NCBI RefSeq assembly: GCF_045310675.1
Contig: NZ_JBJHZZ010000011.1
Span: 36,267 to 100,266, forward strand
DNA from: Clostridium_AT stratigraminis
GTDB lineage: Bacteria > Bacillota > Clostridia > Clostridiales > Clostridiaceae
Length of the DNA: 64,000 bases
Reading direction: 5' to 3'
Under the pieces are notes generated by a model. That model saw only the letters and a program-made list of their open reading frames with translations. It ran no database searches and was not told where the DNA came from. Positions 45,287 to 53,135 of the stretch are shown here, piece after piece; the stretch's first letter is position 1, and each line of letters begins with the position of its first letter. A program made the position numbers and the translations under genes.

Positions 45287-45320
45287 TATAAGGGGCTGTT
45301 TACAGCCCCTTATACTATTT
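45281..45320. terminator. Bidirectional terminator overlapping both stop codons
   Basis: A perfect 19-bp inverted repeat (45281-45299 with 45302-45320; core GTATAAGGGGCTG) contains the stop codon of the upstream plus-strand gene and the stop codon of the convergent lipoprotein gene. Confidence 0.9.
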
Positions 45321-46415
45321 ATTTACTTCTATAGAATTTTTAGTGTTGACTGTAAAGGTTTCGCCCTTTTTCATTACAATATGTCCTGAACTATAAGGAG
45401 CATCTTCAATAGTAATATAAACCTTTGATGCATTATAATATCCACCTAAGGTATTAGTTATACACTGCAAAATAAGTGCCTCTGTTCCGGCACCGGCGTT
45501 CATTTCCTGTACAAAATTCTTTGTAAAATCAACATAGATAGTATTTCCATTTAGATATAGGCTTTTAATTTTAACATTCGGTCCTAGAAGCTTATTTAAG
45601 TCCTTTGAAGGAGGCTCTTTAAACAGCTTTTCAAAGGTGATTTTAGTAATATCATTGGTTTTAAAATTAAGCTTATTCTTCACAAAATATAACTTTTCGC
45701 TATTTATATTAGGATAATAAAAGTTAACTTCTTGCTCTAGGGCTGAATTAGGAGTAATACTATTTAAGCTAGATTTGATCTCTGAGTTATTAGAATTATA
45801 AATAGTTTCTACCAGGCCAGTATTTAATGCATAGTAATCTAAGGTTTTGTCAGCTCCGCTTTCTGTAGTTACCTCCAATGCCTTATAACTTCCTAGTAGG
45901 GTAGTTATAGGAACATCTACATTTGATATGTATCTTTTTCTTCCATCCGGTAATGTCCAAGAGGTTCCTTTAACTAAGGGCTCTTTTAAAAGTATTTCAT
46001 TTTTATTGCTTGGCTTTGAAGTAAAATCCTCCCTATAGTAGCATTCCTCTTTTGAATATACCAATTTTAATTCCCCATCTTTATTTTCTAGGACATTTAC
46101 TACTTCCGTACCACCATTATTCTTTCTCATCTGTATATGATTGTCTTTTATGAAATCTACGGAAATTCTAAAAGCTGCATACTCATTTCCCTTACCCACA
46201 TATTCATACTTTTGATTTTCCTTAAAAGGATAAAAATCATTAATTTTATAGGTGCTTGTATTAGAAGCAGTTGTACCATCAGTGCCCGAAGGAACTTCAT
46301 TAGTGGTATTAGACTTTGGATTATCATTTGCATTTATAAGGTTTTTCACACTGTCGCAGCCACTAAGCATTGATATAGAAAAAATAAGTAAAATAGAGCA
46401 TACTGCTTTTTTCAT
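45315..46415 (-). CDS. GerMN-domain lipoprotein
   Basis: A lipoprotein signal (MKKAVCSILLIFSISMLSGC) leads to a Ser/Thr/Asn-rich linker, a central beta-rich domain of unknown type (about 60-215) and a C-terminal GerMN domain (about 235-345: INSEKLYFVKNKLNF..., LNKLLGPNVKIKSLYLNGNTIYVDFTKNFVQEMNAGAGTEALILQCITNTL). GerMN domains occur in spore germination and cell-envelope proteins. The start has AGAGGGATT upstream. Its process in this organism is unknown. Confidence 0.8.
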   Translation of the reverse strand: MKKAVCSILLIFSISMLSGCDSVKNLINANDNPKSNTTNEVPSGTDGTTASNTSTYKINDFYPFKENQKYEYVGKGNEYAAFRISVDFIKDNHIQMRKNNGGTEVVNVLENKDGELKLVYSKEECYYREDFTSKPSNKNEILLKEPLVKGTSWTLPDGRKRYISNVDVPITTLLGSYKALEVTTESGADKTLDYYALNTGLVETIYNSNNSEIKSSLNSITPNSALEQEVNFYYPNINSEKLYFVKNKLNFKTNDITKITFEKLFKEPPSKDLNKLLGPNVKIKSLYLNGNTIYVDFTKNFVQEMNAGAGTEALILQCITNTLGGYYNASKVYITIEDAPYSSGHIVMKKGETFTVNTKNSIEVNK

Positions 46416-46557
46416 TGTAATCCCTCTTTTATATTTTATTAATTCAATATAATCCTTATTTTAATAGAAAAAACATTTAATTATTAATATATGATTGTAC
46501 AAGAATTATAAGGTTATATAATAATAATATGCTTCAATACAATATAAATGATTATAA

Positions 46558-47064
46558 TTATCTTTTTATTTTCAAGTCTAAAAATTTTTGTGTCTCTGCT
46601 CTAGAATTGTTATTAACATAAAAGCTGTACTCATTAAATAACTTTGGATTTTTTTTAGATTCAATATTTAATATTAGTAAGTTGTCAGCTAATTTAAAAT
46701 TTTCAACCTTATCCCAGGTATGCAGTATGCCTCCAAACATTATTCCATTCTCAAAAATTCCTATGCCAAAGTATTGTAATACCAGATTTGCAGAAAACAT
46801 CATAAATAACATGGTTGTAGCAAGCAAAGTTGACATTTCAGGGCTTTTAAAAAATAAAACGCAGTTAATTATAATAATTATCAGAATACCAACAAGGATA
46901 TATGTTTGATTTTTGTACTTTAAGTCTTTTATACCTACCTTGAATTTTCCAGCCTTTTTAGAACTTAGAAGAACACGTAAAATAAAATAAATAGACAAAA
47001 TAAACAGAATAAAAAAGACTATTATTAAAATCCAGTCAAAAATACTAATTCCACTGTTACCCAT
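46558..47064 (-). CDS. Small membrane protein (DUF5673-like)
   Basis: A 168-residue protein with three to four hydrophobic helices (FDWILIIVFFILFILSIYFIL, TYILVGILIIIIINCVLFF, LLATTMLFMMFSANLVLQYF) and a soluble PH-like end (GIGIFENGIMFGGILHTWDKVENFKLADNLLILNIE). This resembles DUF5673 proteins of Firmicutes. No function is known. AGAGGTAAT precedes ATG on the minus strand. Confidence 0.65.
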   Translation of the reverse strand: MGNSGISIFDWILIIVFFILFILSIYFILRVLLSSKKAGKFKVGIKDLKYKNQTYILVGILIIIIINCVLFFKSPEMSTLLATTMLFMMFSANLVLQYFGIGIFENGIMFGGILHTWDKVENFKLADNLLILNIESKKNPKLFNEYSFYVNNNSRAETQKFLDLKIKR

Positions 47065-47163
47065 AGATTTATTACCTCTTATTTCTTATAAATTTATTAG
47101 TATTATTATACAATATAATGTATCTGCTAGCAAAAGTTACACCTAATAATTTTATTAAAAATA

Positions 47164-47192
47164 TTAACCATACTACTTAATTTTGATATAAT
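47164..47192 (+). promoter_or_regulatory. Possible sigma-A promoter of thyA
   Basis: TTAACC (47164-47169) and TATAAT (47187-47192) with a 17-base spacer lie 31 bases before thyA; the -35 element is weak. Confidence 0.45.
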
Positions 47193-47223
47193 ACTTTTAT
47201 TAAGACACAAAAGGAGATTATAT

Positions 47224-48018
47224 ATGAGTATAGCTGATAAACAGTATTTGCAATTAGTTAGAGAAATTTTAGATAATGGATACTACGAAGCAGAAAATAG
47301 AACTGGAATACCAACCTATAAACTTCCACATAAAATATTTCAATTTGATTTGCAAAAGGAGTTTCCTATACTTACAACTAAATTTGTAGCTTTTAAAACT
47401 GCCGTAAAGGAGCTTTTATGGATATATAGGGATCAATCAAATGATGTAAAAAAGCTACAGGAAGAAAATGTACACATCTGGGATGAATGGATGAGGTCAG
47501 ATGGTACCATAGGCACTGCCTACGGATGGGTAGTTAAGGAGTATAATCAAATAGATAAACTCATAGATGGCCTTAAGAAGGATCCTCAGGGAAGAAGACA
47601 TATATTGAGTTTATGGCAGATACCTCATTTAGATAGTGGAGCACTTTACCCTTGTGCTTTTTTAACAATGTGGGATGTGACTGACGGTAGACTAAATTGT
47701 ATGCTAATTCAAAGATCTGCAGATTTACCTCTAGGTGCACCTTTTAACATGTGCCAATATGCAGTTTTAGTACATCTTATAGCTCAGGTAACAGGTTTAA
47801 AACCAGGACTATTTACACATGTTATAAATAATGCACATATATATGAAAATCAAGTAGAGGGTATGAAGCTTCAGTTATCAAGGGAAAATGAGGCCTTTGA
47901 GGCGCCAAAGCTTTGGGTAAATCCCGAAATAAATAACTTCTACGACTTTAAAATTGAAGATATTAAGCTTATAGATTATAAATATCATCCGGCAATTAAA
48001 ATGGAGGTGGCTGTATAA
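47224..48018 (+). CDS. thyA: Thymidylate synthase
   Basis: It methylates dUMP to dTMP using methylene-THF. The nucleophile Cys lies in ALYPCAFLTMWDV, followed by the dUMP-binding QRSADLPLGAPFNMCQYAVL; RRHILSLWQ and HIYENQVEGM fit the family. At 264 residues it is standard. The catalytic context YPCAF differs from the commoner PPCH, as in some phage/Bacillus ThyA relatives. It overlaps folA by one base (TAATG), so the two are translationally coupled; folA regenerates the THF that ThyA oxidises. Confidence 0.95.
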   Translation: MSIADKQYLQLVREILDNGYYEAENRTGIPTYKLPHKIFQFDLQKEFPILTTKFVAFKTAVKELLWIYRDQSNDVKKLQEENVHIWDEWMRSDGTIGTAYGWVVKEYNQIDKLIDGLKKDPQGRRHILSLWQIPHLDSGALYPCAFLTMWDVTDGRLNCMLIQRSADLPLGAPFNMCQYAVLVHLIAQVTGLKPGLFTHVINNAHIYENQVEGMKLQLSRENEAFEAPKLWVNPEINNFYDFKIEDIKLIDYKYHPAIKMEVAV

Positions 48019-48512
48019 TGCTTAGTTTTGTAGTTGCTATTGCAGATAATAATGTTATTGGTAAGGATAAAAGTCTTGCCTGGTATTTACCAAATGACTT
48101 AAAAAAATTTAAGGACATAACCATGTCAGGAAGTAAAACTATGATTATGGGAAGAAAAACCTTCGAATCCCTTCCAAAAGTACTTCCTGAAAGAAGACAC
48201 ATAATACTAACTAATAACAGAGATTATAAGGTCATTGATGAAAATGTAAAAGTGGTAACAAATCTTGATGAACTTAAACCCTATATTGAAGCTAAAGAAG
48301 AATATTTTGTAATTGGAGGAGGGCAAATATTTAAGCTGCTTTTTCCATATACAAATAAAATGTATATAACTGAAATTCATGAGAATTTTGAGGGAGACAC
48401 TTTCTTTCCTGAATATGATAAAACTAAATGGAAGGCAGTAGAGAAAAGGGAAGGCATTGTGGATAATAAAAGTAAATATAAACATACCTTTCTAACCTTA
48501 GTTCGTATTTAA
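48018..48512 (+). CDS. folA: Dihydrofolate reductase
   Basis: It reduces dihydrofolate to THF with NADPH. It starts MLSFVVAIADNNVIGKDKSLAWYLPNDLKKFK, then MIMGRKTFESLPKVLPERRHIILT and YFVIGGGQIFKLLFP, all family motifs. The length is 164 residues. It is coupled to thyA; GGAGGTGGCTGTATA precedes ATG. Terminator at 48517-48542. Confidence 0.96.
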   Translation: MLSFVVAIADNNVIGKDKSLAWYLPNDLKKFKDITMSGSKTMIMGRKTFESLPKVLPERRHIILTNNRDYKVIDENVKVVTNLDELKPYIEAKEEYFVIGGGQIFKLLFPYTNKMYITEIHENFEGDTFFPEYDKTKWKAVEKREGIVDNKSKYKHTFLTLVRI

Positions 48513-48516
48513 TTGT

Positions 48517-48542
48517 AGAGGCATTAGCTGCCTCTTTTTTTT
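48517..48542 (+). terminator. Terminator after folA
   Basis: AGAGGCA (48517-48523) pairs with TGCCTCT (48529-48535), followed by a T tract. Confidence 0.85.
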
Positions 48543-48658
48543 AAGGAAAAGAGTAAGTTAAGACTACTGTATTTTGCTAATTATAAGTGACAATTATTTA
48601 CGATAAAGGTGACTAATAATATAAGTATAGTAATTAGAGACTTTACTAAAAGTTTCAC

Positions 48659-48686
48659 TTGACAATTTATATTGAAAGTATAGAAT
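48659..48686 (+). promoter_or_regulatory. Sigma-A promoter of coaX
   Basis: TTGACA (48659-48664) and TAGAAT (48681-48686) are 16 bases apart, about 34 bases before coaX. Confidence 0.65.
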
Positions 48687-48719
48687 TAAAACGTAATTTA
48701 AAAGAGAGTGGTGTTTATA

Positions 48720-49508
48720 TTGATATTAGTTTTGGATGTTGGGAATACCAATATAGTCCTCGGGGCCTATAAGGACAAAAATTTAATTGCAGACTGGAGA
48801 TTAGCTACAGATAATAATAGAACTGCAGACGAATATGGCGTTCAGGTTACACAGCTATTTATGCTTAAGAAGTTAAGCTTAGAAGAGGTAGAAGGAGTAA
48901 TTGTATCCTCAGTAGTACCAAATATAATGTATACTATAGAACATATGATAAGAAAGTATTTTAACAAAACACCTATAATTGTAGGACCAGGAATAAAAAC
49001 TGGTATTAATATTAAATATGATAATCCTAAGGAAGTAGGTGCAGATAGGATAGTTAATGCTGTTGCTGCTCATGAAATGTATAGAAGAGCACTTATTATA
49101 ATTGATTTTGGGACAGCAACTACATTCTGTGCAGTGACTAAAACTGGGGATTACCTGGGAGGGGCTATATGCCCTGGTATTAAAATTTCCTCAGAAGCGC
49201 TATTTGAAAGAGCAGCTAAGCTTCCTAGAGTAGAGCTTATTAAAACTCCTAGTGTTATTTGTAAAAATACAGTTACAAGTATGCAGGCTGGTATTGTATA
49301 TGGGTATACTGGAACCGTTGATTATATTGTAGAGAGAATGAAAAGAGAAATGGAAGATTACGGTGAAACTGATCCGCTTGTAATTGCAACTGGTGGTTTA
49401 GCAACCCTTATTAGCAAGGATTCTAAATATATAGCTAAGGTATCACCATATCTAACATTAGAAGGATTAAGAATACTATACGAGAAAAATACAGAAACGG
49501 TGGTTTAA
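48720..49508 (+). CDS. coaX: Type III pantothenate kinase
   Basis: First step of coenzyme A synthesis from pantothenate. It shows LVLDVGNTNIVLG, VGADRIVNAVAAHEMY, IIDFGTATTFCAV and GGAICPGIKIS. The start TTG at 48720 gives the usual N-terminus (MILVLDVGNTN), with GAGTGGTG upstream; the longer frame from GTG 48708 adds only four residues. It overlaps dusB by one base (TAATG). Confidence 0.94.
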   Translation: MILVLDVGNTNIVLGAYKDKNLIADWRLATDNNRTADEYGVQVTQLFMLKKLSLEEVEGVIVSSVVPNIMYTIEHMIRKYFNKTPIIVGPGIKTGINIKYDNPKEVGADRIVNAVAAHEMYRRALIIIDFGTATTFCAVTKTGDYLGGAICPGIKISSEALFERAAKLPRVELIKTPSVICKNTVTSMQAGIVYGYTGTVDYIVERMKREMEDYGETDPLVIATGGLATLISKDSKYIAKVSPYLTLEGLRILYEKNTETVV

Positions 49509-50473
49509 TGCAAATAGGAAATCTTAAAGTCAAAAATAACGTTTTTTTAGCTCCTATGGCAGGTGTTACAGATATAGCCTATAGAGGTCTCTGCGCTGAA
49601 ATGGGCTGTGGCCTTGTTTATACCGAGATGATAAGTGCAAAGGGACTTTTTTATAATAGTGAAAACACAAAGGAAATGCTTAGGATATCAGAAGAAGAAA
49701 AGCCAGTAGCAGTGCAAATTTTTGGCTCTGACCCATATATTATGGCCAAAGCTTGTGACTACTTTAATAGCATGGAAGACATATGTCTAGTTGATATAAA
49801 TATGGGATGCCCAGTACCCAAGATTGTTAAGAATGGTGAGGGGTCAGCCTTAATGAAAAACCCTAAGCTAGCAAGAGATATTGTAAAGGAAGTAAAAAAA
49901 GTCTCAATTAAGCCTGTAACTGTAAAATTCAGAAAGGGCTTTACAGAAAGTGAAATAAATGCTGTAGATTTTGCAAAGGAAATGGAAGAGGCAGGTGCTG
50001 ATGCCGTTACCATTCACGGCAGAACAAGAGAGCAGATGTATGAAGGTAAGGCAGACTGGGATATAATAAGGCAAGTGAAAGAAAGTGTAAGAATTCCTGT
50101 AATAGGAAATGGGGATGTGTTTACCGAAGAAGCTGCTATAAAAATGACTGCAGTTACAAATTGCGATGGTATAATGGTTGCAAGAGGAGCCCAAGGTAAT
50201 CCTTGGATTTTTAATCAGATTTTACAGGCCTTAAAGGGTGAAGAAATTATTTATCCTTCCGATGATGAAAAACTTAGGATGTGTATAAGACATTTAGAAC
50301 TAGCCTTACAATATTACGGTGAGAATAGAGCTGTAAGGGAAATGAGAAAACATATAGGCTGGTATATAAAAGGAATAAAAAATTGTACTGAAATAAAAAA
50401 TTCTGTCAATACTGAGAAGAAGATAAATAATGTATTTAATATTCTTAATGAATACAGGCTAACACTCATATAG
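49508..50473 (+). CDS. dusB: tRNA-dihydrouridine synthase (DusB-like)
   Basis: An FMN enzyme reducing uridines in the tRNA D loop. It is a TIM barrel with VFLAPMAGVTDIAYRGL, the catalytic Cys region DINMGCPVPKI, VTVKFRKGF, AVTIHGRTREQMYEGKADW and GNGDVFT. The length is 321 residues. The coaX-dusB pairing with one-base overlap is typical of Firmicutes. Confidence 0.94.
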   Translation: MQIGNLKVKNNVFLAPMAGVTDIAYRGLCAEMGCGLVYTEMISAKGLFYNSENTKEMLRISEEEKPVAVQIFGSDPYIMAKACDYFNSMEDICLVDINMGCPVPKIVKNGEGSALMKNPKLARDIVKEVKKVSIKPVTVKFRKGFTESEINAVDFAKEMEEAGADAVTIHGRTREQMYEGKADWDIIRQVKESVRIPVIGNGDVFTEEAAIKMTAVTNCDGIMVARGAQGNPWIFNQILQALKGEEIIYPSDDEKLRMCIRHLELALQYYGENRAVREMRKHIGWYIKGIKNCTEIKNSVNTEKKINNVFNILNEYRLTLI

Positions 50474-50552
50474 TAATTTTTTTATTAAATGTGAATATAA
50501 TAGCATTGTGAATAATTTCAATAAGGGACTTAAGTTCATATTTTGTTAGTTG

Positions 50553-50581
50553 TTGACAATGTGGGAAGGCTGTTTTATAAT
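50553..50581 (+). promoter_or_regulatory. Consensus sigma-A promoter of greA-lysS
   Basis: TTGACA (50553-50558) and TATAAT (50576-50581) both match consensus perfectly and are separated by exactly 17 bases. It is the strongest promoter I can see in the window. Confidence 0.88.
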
Positions 50582-50675
50582 ATGTATTTAAATGATTAGG
50601 TTAAAGTTTTTAGTCAGTTCCTTAAGGGTTAAGGGAAAAATATTAGTTTAATAGTTAAAAGGGGAGAATTTGGCA

Positions 50676-51158
50676 ATGAGTGAATCAAAGAAGTTTTTGA
50701 TGACTTATGAAGGTGTAAAAAAATTAGAAGAGGAATTAGATTATCTTAAAACTATAAAAAGAGTTGAAATAAAAGAGAAAATTAAAGTTGCTCGTTCATT
50801 TGGTGATTTAAGTGAAAATGCAGAATATGATGAAGCTAAAAATGAACAGGCATTCGTTGAAGGAAGAATTGCAACGCTAGAAAATATGCTCAAAAATGCT
50901 TCTGTGGTAGATGAAGCAGATATTTCAACAGATAAGGTTGGAGTGGGATCTATTGTTAAAGTTAAAGATTTTGAATTTGATGAGGAAGTAGATTTTACTA
51001 TAGTAGGTTCTGCTGAGTCTAATCCAGCAGAATTTAAAATTTCAAATGAGTCGCCAGTAGGTAAATCTCTTATTGGTAAAAAAGTTGGTGAAGTAGTTGA
51101 AGTGCCAACTCCAGATGGGGTATGCAAATATGAAATTCTCGGTATAAGAACAGCTTAA
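50676..51158 (+). CDS. greA: Transcription elongation factor GreA
   Basis: It rescues backtracked RNA polymerase by stimulating transcript cleavage. The N-terminal coiled coil (LMTYEGVKKLEEELDYLKTIKRVEIKEKIKVARSFGDLSENAEYDEAKNEQ) carries the acidic tip residues (DLSENAEYDEAK), and the C-terminal FKBP-like domain is complete. ATG at 50676 is chosen because GGGGAG at 50661-50666 is properly spaced from it, whereas TTG at 50670 is too close. It lies in an operon with lysS (48-base gap). Confidence 0.96.
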   Translation: MSESKKFLMTYEGVKKLEEELDYLKTIKRVEIKEKIKVARSFGDLSENAEYDEAKNEQAFVEGRIATLENMLKNASVVDEADISTDKVGVGSIVKVKDFEFDEEVDFTIVGSAESNPAEFKISNESPVGKSLIGKKVGEVVEVPTPDGVCKYEILGIRTA

Positions 51159-51206
51159 GATAAATAATAATATGTATTATTAATAGAATAACGGAGGAAT
51201 AATAAA

Positions 51207-52715
51207 ATGGCTAATGAAGAACAAAATCTTCAGCAACAGGCGGCTGAATACAATGAACAAGTTACATTAAGAAGACAAAAACTTGCAGAACTTCAGGAAG
51301 CGGGAAAAGATCCATTTGATGTATATAAGGTTAATAGGACTCATAGTTCTAAACAGATTAAAGATAATTTTGATGCTCTAGAAGGACAAGAAGTAACAGT
51401 TGCAGGAAGACTTATGTCCAAAAGATTACAAGGGAAAGCTGGCTTTTCACATATACAAGATAGAGAAGGAAGACTTCAGCTTTACATAAAAATAGATGAT
51501 GTTGGAGCTGATAGGATTAAGGAATATAAGTCCTTTGATTTAGGTGATTGGGTTAGTATAACTGGATTTGTTTTTAAGACAAAAACTGAAGAAATATCTG
51601 TACATATAAAAGATTTCCAGCTTATATCTAAGGCTATAAAACCACTTCCAGATAAATGGCATGGTTTAAAGGATCCTGATCTTAGATATAGACAAAGAGA
51701 AGTTGATCTTATTATGAATGAAGAAGTAAGGGACACCTTCTTTAAGAGAATTGCTATTCTTAAGGGAGTAAGAGAGTTTTTAGATAACAGAGGATATTTA
51801 GAGGTTGAGACTCCAATACTATCTCCTATAGCAGGGGGTGCTGCTGCTAGACCATTTGTTACACATCACAATGCTCTTGATATAGATATGTATTTAAGAA
51901 TCGCTACAGAACTTTATTTAAAGAGATGTATTGTTGGCGGTTTTGAAAAAGTTTATGACATGGGCAAGAACTTTAGAAATGAAGGTATTGATTTAAGACA
52001 TAATCCAGAATTCACAATGATAGAATTATATGAAGCCTATGCTGACTATAATGATATGATGGAGATAATGGAAAATCTTATGGCTTCACTATGCAAGAAG
52101 CTATATGGAACAACTAAAATAAATTACCAAGGTACAGAAATAGATTTTACACCACCTTGGAGAAGACTTACAATGTATGATGCAGTTAAAGAATATGCTG
52201 GGATAGATTTTAAAGAAATTAACACAGATGAAGAAGCTCAAGAAATTGCTAAAGAAAGGCACCTTGAATTTAAAAAGGAATTAAAGGACTGTACAAAGGC
52301 CGATGTATTAAATGCACTATTTGAAGAATATGGCGAAGAAAATTTAATTCAACCTACCTTCCTTTGTGATTATCCGGTAGAAATCTCTCCTTTAACAAAG
52401 AAAAAGAGAGGAAACCCAGAGCTTACTGAAAGATTTGAAGGCTTTATTTTTGGAAGAGAAGTATGTAATGCTTACTCAGAGCTTAATGATCCAATCGTTC
52501 AAAGAGACAGATTTATGCAGCAGCTTAAGGAAAGGGAACTTGGGGATGATGAAGCTTATATGATAGATGAGGAATTCCTAAGTGCTTTAGAAACAGCAAT
52601 GCCTCCAACTGGCGGTATGGGTATAGGAATAGATAGAATTGTAATGTTCCTTACAAATGCAGTTTCTATTAGAGACGTTATTCTTTTCCCTACAATGAAG
52701 CCAAATCAACAATAA
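51207..52715 (+). CDS. lysS: Lysyl-tRNA synthetase (class II)
   Basis: It charges tRNA-Lys. An OB-fold anticodon-binding domain (EVTVAGRLMSKRLQGKAGFSHIQDREGRLQLYI) leads to the class II core with motif 2 (YDMGKNFRNEGIDLRHNPEFTMIELYEAYADY) and motif 3 (GGMGIGIDRIVMFLTN). At 502 residues it is full length and apparently intact. Its last 30 bases (52686-52715) are the left attachment site of the mobile element, so the gene's end was either kept or rebuilt on integration. CGGAGG precedes ATG. Confidence 0.97.
   Translation: MANEEQNLQQQAAEYNEQVTLRRQKLAELQEAGKDPFDVYKVNRTHSSKQIKDNFDALEGQEVTVAGRLMSKRLQGKAGFSHIQDREGRLQLYIKIDDVGADRIKEYKSFDLGDWVSITGFVFKTKTEEISVHIKDFQLISKAIKPLPDKWHGLKDPDLRYRQREVDLIMNEEVRDTFFKRIAILKGVREFLDNRGYLEVETPILSPIAGGAAARPFVTHHNALDIDMYLRIATELYLKRCIVGGFEKVYDMGKNFRNEGIDLRHNPEFTMIELYEAYADYNDMMEIMENLMASLCKKLYGTTKINYQGTEIDFTPPWRRLTMYDAVKEYAGIDFKEINTDEEAQEIAKERHLEFKKELKDCTKADVLNALFEEYGEENLIQPTFLCDYPVEISPLTKKKRGNPELTERFEGFIFGREVCNAYSELNDPIVQRDRFMQQLKERELGDDEAYMIDEEFLSALETAMPPTGGMGIGIDRIVMFLTNAVSIRDVILFPTMKPNQQ
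52686..52715 (+). repeat. Left attachment site (end of lysS)
   Basis: The last 30 bases of lysS, beginning TTCCCTACAATGAAG and ending at the stop codon, recur at 62969-62998 with two mismatches, both within codons of the lysS tail (AAG to AAA, AAT to ACT). Confidence 0.9.
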
Positions 52716-52912
52716 TACGGCTTAATACTGGTGTTTAGAACTCCTAGAGTTAAATTCTTACGCCTGTTTTACGCCTAAATAATGAAAAGATAGGAAGCTG
52801 ACTAAAAAGATCAATAGTAAAGTCTATTGGTCTTTTTCTTTTGTTTAAAATTTGTTATACTAAATAAGAAATTACTTAATATGAAAAATAGTAATGATAA
52901 TGGAGAAAGAAA
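52716..52912 (+). other. Left arm of the element
   Basis: It contains two TTACGCC repeats spaced 11 bases (52758-52764 and 52769-52775), which look like integrase arm-type sites because TTACGCC also recurs at the right end (62823-62851) with the same 11-base step. It also holds a 15-base sequence, TAATGAAAAGATAGG (52780-52794), repeated with one change at 62876-62890. Confidence 0.65.
52804..52841 (+). terminator. Terminator in the left arm
   Basis: AAAAAGATCAATAG (52804-52817) pairs with CTATTGGTCTTTTT (52824-52837, one G-U pair), followed by CTTTTGTTT. It probably ends greA-lysS transcripts before the cargo. Confidence 0.85.
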
Positions 52913-53086
52913 TTGTGGGTGGAAAATAAAGCGATTAAACCTGAAAATCATACATCAATTGAATTTCTCATAGAACAAGTATCAAGAATAATTGAGAGTG
53001 TTGCGGAAAATGATAATGTGGCTATTGTCAACAAAAACAGCAAACCGCATAATGTAATAATTTATATGATAGATAATATACATTAA
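52913..53086 (+). CDS. Small Phd/YefM-like protein (putative orphan antitoxin-type)
   Basis: A 57-codon frame starting at TTG 52913, seven bases after GGAG (52902-52905); GTG 52919 is an alternative start. The pattern HTSIEFLIEQVSRIIESVAEN, then NVAIVNKNSKPHNVIIYM, resembles the N-terminal half of Phd/YefM antitoxins (one helix, then a strand pair with the N/K-x-KP-xxVI motif). No toxin gene follows; the restriction-modification gene starts 49 bases later. It could regulate that operon. The assignment rests on pattern only. Confidence 0.5.
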   Translation: MWVENKAIKPENHTSIEFLIEQVSRIIESVAENDNVAIVNKNSKPHNVIIYMIDNIH

Positions 53087-53135
53087 AAAAATGGGTGCTA
53101 ACATATAATTCTTAAAGAAAATGTGAGGGAAGAAA

